DNA of 64,000 nucleotides from Rubrivivax sp. (GTDB taxonomy: Bacteria > Pseudomonadota > Gammaproteobacteria > Burkholderiales > Burkholderiaceae_C): assembly GCA_020248915.1 (NCBI GenBank), contig JADCGP010000021.1, forward strand, positions 1-64,000, given 5' to 3'. Below the pieces are notes generated by a model. That model was not told the origin of the DNA and ran no database searches. It was given only the letters and a program-made list of their open reading frames with translations. The position numbers and the translations under genes were made by a program. Within the stretch, counting starts at the first letter, position 1. Every line of letters begins with the position of its first letter. Positions 56,921 to 64,000 of this stretch are shown in pieces.

Positions 56921-56952
56921 ACGAAGGCCCCGCGAGGGGCCTTCGTTCGTTC
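56921..56952 (+). terminator. stem-loop terminator after htpX
   Basis: ACGAAGGCCCC, loop GCGA and its complement form an 11-bp stem 20 bases after the htpX stop, followed by TCGTTCC. The arrangement suits termination of htpX and, from the other side, of the convergent acylase gene. Confidence 0.65.
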
Positions 56953-56968
56953 CGGCCACAGGCCCGGC

Positions 56969-59326
56969 TCAGGGCCGCACGAGCTTGAGCACCTCGCCGA
57001 CGCGCGCCTTCGCCACGTCGTCGGCGTGGAAAGGCAGAGTCGGCCACTGCTTGGCGCTGAACAGCCGCAGCTGGTCGGTGGCGTGCGGCGACGCCGGGTC
57101 GGTGCTCTGGCCGTAGGCCAGGATGGCCTGCGCCACCGGTCCGCGCTCGTCGAAGGTCACCGTCTGCACGTAGCTGGTGCCGTAGTCGATGCGCAGGCCA
57201 CGCGTGCCGATGCCGGGAGCGAACTGGTTGCCGAGGTTGTTGAGCACGCCCTCGAAGTCCTCGCCGCCGTGCAGCGCGATCGGCTCGTCGGTGATCAGTG
57301 GGCGCTGCACGCTGCCCAGCGGGGCGTCCAGCGCGAAGCCCGCGCCGCGCACCGCCTGCACCACCTTGGCGAGCGCCTCCCACACCCGCGCGGCCACCGC
57401 GGCGTCGTCCATCTTCAGGCCGGCGGGCGTGGCCACCGGCTGCGCGCGGTCGTAGGGCAGCCGATAGACCCCCGGGATCGCCGAGGCCTGGCGCCAGAAC
57501 TCGCGGAACAGGTGCGCGCCACGCGCGCCGGTGTCGTTGCTGCGGTCCCACCCGCGCAGCGCGGCGCAGCCGTCGCGCGCCTCGGCGGTCGGCGCCCCGG
57601 GCGTGCCTGCGCAGGCCGCCAGCAGGTCGGGCAGCACGACGCGGGCCATCAGGTTGCGGTTGGCGAACAGCTGCGCCTGCGCCGCCGCCGGCGTGACCGG
57701 GCCGCGGGCGACCAGTTCCGGAACCTCGATCAGCCCCGAGCGCGTGCGCGGCCGCCGCAGGACGTCGTCGCCCACCAGCGGCGGCACCCCGTCGAAGCGC
57801 TGCGCCGGGTGGGTGTGGAAGAAGCTGTCGTTGCTGTTGTGCACCCAGTCGCCGCGGATCGCCACCGGCATGCGCCCCGGCGCCACCAGGCCGGGCACCG
57901 GCGAGGCGGCGTCGCGCCTCCACTGGCAGGCGCTGCGGCTGCCGTCCAGCACGACGATGCCGGCCGCGCTGGTGCGCAGCGCCGCCGCCTGCGCGCCGGG
58001 CGCGCACTCCTTCAGCAGCGCGTCGTCGACGTCGGGCACGACGCTGATGTCGGCATACATCGCGCGGCCCGCGCGGTCGGCGGCGATGGTGTTGACCCAC
58101 GGGATGCCGAGGTTGCCGTGCGCGGCGCGCAGCGCCTCCAGGCTGCCGGCACGGTTGATGCGGAGCCAGCTGTCGACGCTGCGGACGTTGCGCGTGTTGG
58201 CGTCCTGCAGCGCGTAGGCACGCTCGGCCGTCCACGCCAGCCCGAGCCGCGGGTTCGCGATCACGGGCCCCCAGCGGGTGGCCCACAGCGTCAGCGACTT
58301 CGGCGCCAGCGTGCCGTCGGCGCCGCGAACCTGGATCGTCAGCGTGCGTGCCCGCATCTTCTCGGGCGTACCGTCGACGAGGTGGCTCGTGGGGTCGCCC
58401 GGCACCAGCTTCAGCTCGTGCAGCGTGAAGCGCTTGCCGGTGCTGACGGTGTGGCTCCAGGCCACGTCCTTGTTGAAGCCGATGTGCACCACCGCACCGT
58501 GCCCGGTGCTGGCGCCCATCACGTCCAGGCTGCCGGGGATCGTCAGGTGCATCTGCCAGAAGCGGTTGACCCCGGCCCACGGGAAGTGCGGATTGCCCAG
58601 CAGCAGGCCGCGGCCGTTGGCCGTGACGTCCTTGCCGAAGGCCCAGGCATTGCTGCCCAGCGGGGGTTCCGCCAGGCCGAGCGCGTGCGCCTCGGCGTCG
58701 GGCTGCGCGAGGTCGGCGGCCGTCGACGACGGCGCCGACGCCGCCTTCGCGGCGGGCGGCTGCGCCCCGACCATCGCGTCGGCCAGCGCCGCGATGCCCG
58801 CCTGCACCAGGTTCACCTCCTGCAGCCGTCGGAACTCGGCCAGCGTCATCGGCTGCACCCAGGCCTGGCCCTGGCAGGCCGCCGGCAGCCGGCCGGCCCG
58901 ATCGGCGAGGAAGCGGTTGTAGCCCTCCACGTAGCCGGAGGCCATCTCCCTGGCCTCGGCGCTGGCCGAGGCCCAGGCCTGCGCGAGCGCGGCGTCGTCC
59001 ATGTGGGCGGCGACGAAGAAGTCGATCTGCTCGTTGGGCAGCATCCGGCGGCCCAGCAGCGCCGTCGCCGCGGCGCCGAAGTGGCGCGAGCGCTCGCCGC
59101 GCACGGTGACGAGCTGCTGCGCGGTCTGGCAGACGTTGTCCTGCGCGTGCGCGTAGGCCACGCCGTAGGCCAGCGTGCGCATGTCGGGCGCGGCGATGTG
59201 GGCCACGCCGTGGGCGGTGCGGGTGATCGTGGCCGTGCGCTGCTCGGGTGGCAGCGCCGCGCAGCCGGCAAGCAGCGCGAGCGCGGCCGTGGCCGCCGTG
59301 GCAGCGACGGGGTTCGCCGTTCTCAT
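56969..59326 (-). CDS. penicillin-acylase-family lipoprotein, PvdQ-like acylase
   Basis: A 785-residue Ntn-hydrolase precursor. It has a lipoprotein signal (ALALLAGC, Cys22), an alpha chain, then the autocleavage site with nucleophile Ser225 in PPLGSNAWAFG. The beta chain shows GLLLGNPHFPWAGVNRFWQM, HLTIPGSLDVMGAS, and the His/Asn active-site regions. The NPHFPW..QMHLTIPG.LDVMGAS stretch strongly resembles PvdQ and related acyl-homoserine-lactone acylases. So it probably removes fatty acyl chains from amides such as AHLs, at the outer membrane. No luxI/luxR or siderophore genes are adjacent. Confidence 0.88.
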   Translation of the reverse strand: MRTANPVAATAATAALALLAGCAALPPEQRTATITRTAHGVAHIAAPDMRTLAYGVAYAHAQDNVCQTAQQLVTVRGERSRHFGAAATALLGRRMLPNEQIDFFVAAHMDDAALAQAWASASAEAREMASGYVEGYNRFLADRAGRLPAACQGQAWVQPMTLAEFRRLQEVNLVQAGIAALADAMVGAQPPAAKAASAPSSTAADLAQPDAEAHALGLAEPPLGSNAWAFGKDVTANGRGLLLGNPHFPWAGVNRFWQMHLTIPGSLDVMGASTGHGAVVHIGFNKDVAWSHTVSTGKRFTLHELKLVPGDPTSHLVDGTPEKMRARTLTIQVRGADGTLAPKSLTLWATRWGPVIANPRLGLAWTAERAYALQDANTRNVRSVDSWLRINRAGSLEALRAAHGNLGIPWVNTIAADRAGRAMYADISVVPDVDDALLKECAPGAQAAALRTSAAGIVVLDGSRSACQWRRDAASPVPGLVAPGRMPVAIRGDWVHNSNDSFFHTHPAQRFDGVPPLVGDDVLRRPRTRSGLIEVPELVARGPVTPAAAQAQLFANRNLMARVVLPDLLAACAGTPGAPTAEARDGCAALRGWDRSNDTGARGAHLFREFWRQASAIPGVYRLPYDRAQPVATPAGLKMDDAAVAARVWEALAKVVQAVRGAGFALDAPLGSVQRPLITDEPIALHGGEDFEGVLNNLGNQFAPGIGTRGLRIDYGTSYVQTVTFDERGPVAQAILAYGQSTDPASPHATDQLRLFSAKQWPTLPFHADDVAKARVGEVLKLVRP

Positions 59327-59441
59327 CGTGGTTTCCTCGGGGGTGGTTGTTCCGGCGCGGTGCCGAGGGCGGCGCGCCGTGGGGCCTGCGGCCGCCTGCA
59401 GCGTGGGGCAGCAGCCCAGGGGCGGCGGACGGCCGCCCCGC

Positions 59442-60023
59442 TCAGCTCCTGGGCTTGGGCACGCGGCCCATCAGGTAGAACTGCTCGTTGGGCTGCATGC
59501 CGCTCAGGTTGGCCATCCGGTTGCTCAGGCCGAAGAAGGCGGAGATGGCGCCGATGTCCCAGGCGTCCTCGTCGTCGAAGCCGTGCGCCCGCAGCGCCGC
59601 GAAGTCCGATTCGTCGACGAGGTGCGAGGCCGTCGTCACCTTGAACGCGAAATCGAGCATCGCGCGCTGGCGCGGCGTGATGTCGGCCTTGCGGTAGTTC
59701 ACCGCGATCTGGTCGGCCAGCAGCGGCTTCTTCTCGTAGATGCGCAGGATCGCGCCGTGCGCCACCACGCAGTACAGGCACTGGTTGGCCGCCGACGTGA
59801 CGACGATGATCATCTCGCGCTCGCCCTTGGTGAGCGTGCCGGTCTCCTTGAGCAGCAGCGCGTCGTGGTAGGCCATGAAGGCGCGCCACTCGGCCGGCCG
59901 GTGCGCCAGGGCGAGGAAGACGTTGGGCACGAACCCGGCCCTCTCCTGGACGGCGAGGATGCGCTCGCGCATGTCCTCGGGCAGGTCCTCGAGCGCGGGC
60001 ACGGGGTAGCGCGAGATCGGCAT
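59442..60023 (-). CDS. peroxidase-related protein, AhpD/CMD family
   Basis: A 193-residue protein of the uncharacterised peroxidase-related branch of the carboxymuconolactone decarboxylase/AhpD family. The redox motif is NQCLYCVVAHG (CxxC plus His), preceded by GFVPNVFLALAHRP and LTKGEREMIIVVTSAAN. Such proteins act as small peroxidase or disulfide partners. GGAGGA precedes the ATG. It is 26 bases after an MsbA-like gene and could share its transcript. Confidence 0.92.
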   Translation of the reverse strand: MPISRYPVPALEDLPEDMRERILAVQERAGFVPNVFLALAHRPAEWRAFMAYHDALLLKETGTLTKGEREMIIVVTSAANQCLYCVVAHGAILRIYEKKPLLADQIAVNYRKADITPRQRAMLDFAFKVTTASHLVDESDFAALRAHGFDDEDAWDIGAISAFFGLSNRMANLSGMQPNEQFYLMGRVPKPRS

Positions 60024-60049
60024 CGTCTTCCTCCTTGGCGGGTGGCGCC

Positions 60050-61783
60050 TCAGGCGCCGAATTGCAGCGCGTGCAGCCGCGCGTACAGGCCGCCGCGGGC
60101 CAGCAGCTCGGCGTGCGCGCCCTGCTCGACCAGTCGCCCGGCGTCCAGCACGAGCACCCGGTCGGCGTGTTCGATCGTCGACAGCCGGTGCGCGATGACG
60201 AAGGTGGTGCGCCCCGCCATCAGCCGCTCCAGCGCCTGTTGCACGGCGCGTTCGCTCTCGGAGTCGAGCGCCGAGGTGGCCTCGTCGAGGATCAGCACCG
60301 GCGCGTCCTTGGCCAGCGCGCGGGCGATGGCCAGCCGCTGGCGCTGGCCGCCGGACAGCTCGCTGCCGTTGTGGCCGATCACGGTGTCCAGCCCGCGCGG
60401 CAGACCGTCGACGAACTCGAGCAGGTTCGCCGCCGCCAGCGCCGAGCGCACCTGCTCGGAGGTCATCTGCGCCCCCAGCGAGACGTTGGCCGCGATGGAG
60501 TCGTTGAACAGCACGACGTCCTGGCTGACGAGCGCGAACTGCCGACGCAGCGTCTCGAGGTGCCAGTCGGCCAGCGGCACGCCGTCCAGCGTGATGCGGC
60601 CGGTGCCGGGCTCGAGGAAGCGCGGCAGCAGGTTGACCAGCGTGCTCTTGCCCGCCCCCGAGGGGCCGACCAGCGCGATCGTCTCGCCCGCCCGCACCGT
60701 CAGCGTGATGTCATGCAGCGCCGGCGGGGCGTCTGGCGCATAGCGCAGCCCGACGCCCTCGAACGCGAACTCGCCGCGGGCGTGCTGCGTCGCGTCGGGG
60801 CGGTGGCTGCCGCCGGCCTCGGCCGGGGCGAGTTCCGCGAGGTCGAGCCCGCGCTCGACCGCGACCAGTCCGCGCGTGATCGGCGTCATCACGTCGGCCA
60901 GGTGCTTCAGCGGGGCCACCAGCAGCAGCATCGCGCCGACGAAGGCGACGAAGCTTCCGACCGTGGCGCCGGTGCGGGTGCTCTGCCACAGCGCTATGGC
61001 AATCACGAACGACAGCGCCACCGCGGCCAGCATCTGCGTGGCCGGCGTGGTCAGCCCGCCGGCGACCGCGACCTTCATCGCCAGCTGCCGCACGCGGTCG
61101 GCGCGGCGGCCGAAGCGCTCGCCCTGCGCCGGCTCGGCGCCCTGCAGCCGCACCGTGCGCCAGGCCAGCACGTTCTCCTCGACCACGTAGGCCAGTTCGT
61201 CGGTGGCCTGCTGGGTCTCGATCGACAGGCGGTGCAGCCGCCGCCCGAGGCGCCGCATCACGAACCCGACCAACGGGAACAGCACCGCCACGGCCAGCGT
61301 CAGCTGCCAGTTCAGCCACAGCAGGTAGCCGAGCAGCGCCAGCAGCGTGAGCGAGTCGCGCACCAGCGCCAGCGACGCGTTGGTGAGCATCGCCACGCCG
61401 CTCTGGATCTCGTAGACCAGCGTGTTGGTCAGGCTGCTGGCGGTGTGGGTGGAGAACAGCGTCGGCTGCGAGCGCATCAGCCGCTCGAACATGCTGCGCC
61501 GCATCTGCAGCACGGCGCGCTGCGCGGCCCAGGCCAGACCGTAGTGCGACATGAACGACGCCGCGCTGCGCAGTGCGAACAGCCCGATGATGGCCGCCGG
61601 GACCATCCACAAGGGGATCGTGCCGCCGTGGAAGCCCTGGTCCAGCAGGCGCTTCAGCAGGTCGGCGATCGCCGGCTCCGACAGCGCCATCACGGTGGCC
61701 CCGGCAAGGGTCGCGGCAAGCCCCGCGCGGCTGGACCGGAAATAGGGCGCCAGTCGCCGGAGGCGCTGCAGCAGGGTCGGCAT
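60050..61783 (-). CDS. msbA: lipid A/phospholipid ABC exporter, MsbA-like
   Basis: A 577-residue half-transporter with an N-terminal six-helix domain (about residues 18-300) and a nucleotide-binding domain: GPSGAGKSTLVNLLPRF, LSGGQRQRLAIARAL, LILDEATSALDSE and a His in VIAHRLST. The N-terminal features FYSTHTASSLTNT-like and FVAFVGAMLLL fit the MsbA family that flips lipid A across the inner membrane. lpxK, often beside msbA, is not seen. It is divergent from tolB, and GATAAT on its strand lies 27 bases before the ATG. Confidence 0.9.
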   Translation of the reverse strand: MPTLLQRLRRLAPYFRSSRAGLAATLAGATVMALSEPAIADLLKRLLDQGFHGGTIPLWMVPAAIIGLFALRSAASFMSHYGLAWAAQRAVLQMRRSMFERLMRSQPTLFSTHTASSLTNTLVYEIQSGVAMLTNASLALVRDSLTLLALLGYLLWLNWQLTLAVAVLFPLVGFVMRRLGRRLHRLSIETQQATDELAYVVEENVLAWRTVRLQGAEPAQGERFGRRADRVRQLAMKVAVAGGLTTPATQMLAAVALSFVIAIALWQSTRTGATVGSFVAFVGAMLLLVAPLKHLADVMTPITRGLVAVERGLDLAELAPAEAGGSHRPDATQHARGEFAFEGVGLRYAPDAPPALHDITLTVRAGETIALVGPSGAGKSTLVNLLPRFLEPGTGRITLDGVPLADWHLETLRRQFALVSQDVVLFNDSIAANVSLGAQMTSEQVRSALAAANLLEFVDGLPRGLDTVIGHNGSELSGGQRQRLAIARALAKDAPVLILDEATSALDSESERAVQQALERLMAGRTTFVIAHRLSTIEHADRVLVLDAGRLVEQGAHAELLARGGLYARLHALQFGA

Positions 61784-61846
61784 GGAATTCGGGCTCGTGC
61801 GGTGGCGGGATTATCGGCCGCGGGTCGGCGCGGACCCCGCGCTGCC

Positions 61847-61852
61847 TACAAT
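61847..61852 (+). promoter_or_regulatory. -10-like box TACAAT before tolB
   Basis: TACAAT ends 8 bases before the tolB ATG. Together with a GATAAT on the other strand at 61811-61816 it forms a divergent tolB/msbA promoter region. No Shine-Dalgarno precedes tolB. Confidence 0.5.
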
Positions 61853-61860
61853 CGTTCGCA

Positions 61861-63165
61861 ATGGCCCGTATGCGTGCGCTGCCTGCAGATCCTTCGCGCC
61901 GTCGCTGCGTCGCGGCGCTCGCCATCGGGGCCGCCGGGCTGGGCGGTGGCGCGGCCCGGGCCCAGTTCCGCGTCGAGATCTCCGGCGTGGGAGCCACGCA
62001 GCTGCCGCTGGCCGTCGCCGCCTTCGCCGAGGAGGAAAAGGCGCCGGTCCGGGTTTCGCGGGTCATCCGTGCCAACCTCGAGCGCAGCGGGCTGTTCCGC
62101 ATCATCGACGGCGGGGCCGGCCTCGACGAGCGCAGTCCGCTCGAGGCTGCCGCCTGGCGCGGCCGCGGCGCCGACGCGCTGCTGGCGGGCTCGCTGCTGC
62201 GGCTGGCCGACGGCCGCTGGGACCTGCGCTGCCGCCTGTGGGACGTTCTGAAGAACACCGAGCTGTTCGGCCGCAGCCTGGTGGTGCCGGCCGCCGACCT
62301 GCGCCTGGCTGCGCACCGGCTCAGCGACGAGATCCACGAGCGGCTGACCGGCGAGCGCGCCGCCTACGCGACCCGCATCGCCTATGTCGTGCGCACCGGC
62401 AGCCGCTACACGCTGCGCGTGACCGACGCCGACGGCGAGGGCGGGCAGGTGGCGCTGGCGAGCAACGAGCCGATCATCTCTCCGTCGTGGAGTCCTGATG
62501 GGCGCTTCCTCGCCTACGTCAGCTTCGAGACGCAGAAGGCGGTGGTCTGGCTGCAGGAGCTGCAAAGCGGCGAGCGCCGGCCGCTGGCCAACTTCCGGGG
62601 CAGCAACAGCGCCCCGGCCTTCTCGCCCGATGGCCGCACGCTGGCGCTGGCGCTGTCGCGCGAGGGCCTGACGCAACTGTTCACGATGCCGCTCGCCGGC
62701 GGCAGCCCGACCCGGCTCACGCAGAGCGGCTCGATCGACACCGAGCCGGTGTACTCCCCCGACGGCCGGCTGATCTACTTCGTCAGCGACCGCGGCGGCA
62801 GCCCGCAGATCTACCGCATGCCGGCCGCCGGCGGTCCTGCCGAGCGCGTCACCTTCAGCGGCGGCTACAACGTCAGCCCCTCGCTCAGCGCCGACGGCCG
62901 GCACATGGCCTACGTCACGCGGCAGGGCAACGCCTTCCGGCTCGCGCTGCAGGAACTCCAGGGCGGCCCGGTGCGTCTATTGACCGACACGTCGGACGAC
63001 GAGCGGCCGGGCTTCGCGCCCAACAGCCGCCTGATCGTCTATGCCACCCGCGCCGACCGCGCCGACGTGCTGATGACGACCACGCTGGACGGACGCGTCA
63101 AGTCCCGCCTGGTCGCCAGCGGCAGCGACGTCCGCGAGCCAGCCTGGGGACCCTTCGGCCGCTGA
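61861..63165 (+). CDS. tolB: Tol-Pal system protein TolB
   Basis: A periplasmic beta-propeller protein of 434 residues that links TolA and Pal for outer-membrane constriction. The N-terminal TolB_N domain (RVEISGVGATQLPLAVAAF) is followed by five or six WD40-like/PD40 repeats (SPSWSPDGRFLAYVS, PAFSPDGRTLALALS, EPVYSPDGRLIYFVS, NVSPSLSADGRHMAYV). The signal peptide contains SRRRCVAALAIGAAG, a twin-arginine-like stretch. tolQ, tolR and tolA are not upstream; instead the divergent msbA is. Confidence 0.97.
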   Translation: MARMRALPADPSRRRCVAALAIGAAGLGGGAARAQFRVEISGVGATQLPLAVAAFAEEEKAPVRVSRVIRANLERSGLFRIIDGGAGLDERSPLEAAAWRGRGADALLAGSLLRLADGRWDLRCRLWDVLKNTELFGRSLVVPAADLRLAAHRLSDEIHERLTGERAAYATRIAYVVRTGSRYTLRVTDADGEGGQVALASNEPIISPSWSPDGRFLAYVSFETQKAVVWLQELQSGERRPLANFRGSNSAPAFSPDGRTLALALSREGLTQLFTMPLAGGSPTRLTQSGSIDTEPVYSPDGRLIYFVSDRGGSPQIYRMPAAGGPAERVTFSGGYNVSPSLSADGRHMAYVTRQGNAFRLALQELQGGPVRLLTDTSDDERPGFAPNSRLIVYATRADRADVLMTTTLDGRVKSRLVASGSDVREPAWGPFGR

Positions 63166-63200
63166 CCCGGGGCGGCCGCATCACCCTGAGAGGACGACCG

Positions 63201-63788
63201 ATGACGACGATCCGAACCCGCGCCCTGCTGCTCAGCGTGGCCGTGCTGCTGGGTGCCTGCGCCTCCAAGGTGCCGCTTGACACGCCTGCCACCCCCGCCG
63301 CGCCTGCGGCGGCGGCCGCAACGCCGGCCGCCACGCCCCCTGCGGCGCCTGCCGGGCAGGGGGCGGCGGGCGCCTCCGGTGCCCCTGCCCCGCAGTCCCA
63401 GGTGGCCGGCGTCGACCTGACCCGTGACGCAGCCGGCGGTGCCGGGGCGACGGTGCTGCCGCGCGAGCGTGTCGTCTACTTCGACTTCGACAGCTTCGTG
63501 ATCCGCGACGAGTTCCGCGGGATGATCGACGCCCACGCCCGCGTGCTGACGGCGCAGCGCTCCCGGCGCATGGTGATCGAGGGCCACACCGACGACCGGG
63601 GCAGCCGCGAGTACAACCTCGCGCTCGGCCAGAAGCGCGCCGAGGCGGTGCTGCGCTCGCTGACGCTGCTGGGTGTGCAGGACTCGCAGCTCGAGGCCGT
63701 GAGCTTCGGCAAGGAGCGTCCGGCCGTCCAGGGCTCGGGCGAGGAAGCCTGGGCGCGCAACCGTCGCGCCGAACTGAAGGACCGTTGA
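63201..63788 (+). CDS. pal: peptidoglycan-associated lipoprotein Pal
   Basis: An outer-membrane lipoprotein of 195 residues with signal and lipobox LLGACAS, then an Ala/Pro-rich linker of about 60 residues (longer than in E. coli) and an OmpA-like peptidoglycan-binding domain. The domain shows YFDFDSFVIRDEFR, EGHTDDRGSREYN, QKRAEAVLRSL and ARNRRAEL, with the diaminopimelate-binding Asp and Arg. GAGAGGA precedes the ATG. It follows tolB by 35 bases. Confidence 0.97.
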   Translation: MTTIRTRALLLSVAVLLGACASKVPLDTPATPAAPAAAAATPAATPPAAPAGQGAAGASGAPAPQSQVAGVDLTRDAAGGAGATVLPRERVVYFDFDSFVIRDEFRGMIDAHARVLTAQRSRRMVIEGHTDDRGSREYNLALGQKRAEAVLRSLTLLGVQDSQLEAVSFGKERPAVQGSGEEAWARNRRAELKDR

Positions 63789-63868
63789 GATGACGCCGCC
63801 ACGCGCTCCTGCGTCGTGCCCCCGCGACCGGGCACACGCTGCCGTCGGAACGGCCGGGCGGTCCTGAG

Positions 63869-64000
63869 ATGCGCGCCGCACCACGACCGCAACGCCGCCT
63901 CGCGCCCCTCGTGGTGGCGGCACTGGCCGCGCTGATCGCACTGCCCGCATCGGCCTTCCTGAGCGACGACGAGGCCCGCAAGGCGATCATCGACCTGCGC
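63869..64000 (+). CDS. cpoB: Tol-Pal system protein CpoB (YbgF), 3' end outside window
   Basis: The first 44 codons of a gene cut off by the window end. The product starts with a signal peptide (basic MRAAPRPQRR, hydrophobic VVAALAALIALPASAF) and then SDDEARKAIIDLR, the usual start of mature CpoB/YbgF, a TPR and coiled-coil protein that coordinates Tol-Pal with peptidoglycan synthesis. Its place 80 bases after pal supports the call. The TPR domain lies beyond the window. Confidence 0.85.
   Translation, partial: MRAAPRPQRRLAPLVVAALAALIALPASAFLSDDEARKAIIDLR

Noticed and set aside
55971..58580. 869-codon minus-strand open frame spanning the htpX region and part of the acylase gene
   Set aside because: It runs antisense to htpX, crosses the terminator and is out of frame with the acylase, whose own frame has a signal peptide and active-site motifs.

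Overview
This window looks like chromosomal DNA from a very GC-rich betaproteobacterium of the order Burkholderiales, close in gene content to Rubrivivax/Leptothrix/Methylibium-type organisms. That placement is inferred from gene order and protein character: lolB-ispE-tRNA-Gln-prs-rplY-pth, hrcA divergent from nadK-recN, a short-form HisG, and GltI/J/K/L. No database search was possible. No insertion sequence, prophage, integron or CRISPR array was seen. Coding density is very high, many neighbouring genes share ATGA, GTGA or TGATG stop/start overlaps, and no gene-free stretch exceeds 300 bases.

Layout. 1-465: 5' part of an exported alpha/beta hydrolase lipoprotein (minus strand). 705-3371: ABC exporter pair, a ClpP-like protease and a BolA protein. 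3475-10043: histidine genes hisG-D-C-B-H-A-F, with HisD fused to a GNAT acetyltransferase. They are followed by rsmD, coaD and a ferredoxin. 11449-17892 (minus): TPR protein, lolB, ispE, tRNA-Gln, prs, rplY, pth and a DUF4124 protein. 17932-22045: mutM, a dynamin-like GTPase and mutY. 22009-26216 (minus): nadK, recN, rapZ and a LON-domain protein, with hrcA divergent from nadK. 27362-33234: a CAT-anticodon tRNA, small envelope proteins, an L-idonate-type dehydrogenase, an HNH nuclease, and a secreted trypsin-like protease coupled to an FHA membrane protein. 33400-42595: a TetR-headed fatty-acid degradation operon. 42772-48905: a repetitive secreted protein, a thioesterase, a divergent hydrolase/TetR pair, an Atm1-type exporter and a DUF2145 pair. 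49074-53453: LysR regulator and Glu/Asp ABC transporter. 53489-56900: pyrC, a NYN-domain protein with a histone-H1-like linker, and htpX. 56969-61783 (minus): MsbA-type exporter, an AhpD-like protein and a PvdQ-like acylase. 61861-end: tolB, pal and the start of cpoB.

How the genes fit together. The largest coherent modules are histidine biosynthesis, beta-oxidation (acyl-CoA dehydrogenase, hydratase/3-hydroxyacyl-CoA dehydrogenase, thiolase, enoyl-CoA hydratase, SDR, SGNH esterase) and glutamate/aspartate uptake. Envelope maintenance is also well represented (LolB, MsbA-like exporter, TolB/Pal/CpoB, HtpX), as is oxidative DNA repair (MutM, MutY, RecN).

The most notable observations are six. 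(1) The HisD-GNAT fusion. (2) A recurring -10-like hexamer 6-8 bases before the start codon of first genes in transcription units, suggesting many leaderless mRNAs. (3) The dynamin-like protein between mutM and mutY. (4) The protease/FHA-membrane pair. (5) The NYN protein with an in-frame 15-bp repeat. (6) The lipoprotein PvdQ-like acylase. All functional calls rest on motif recognition by eye.
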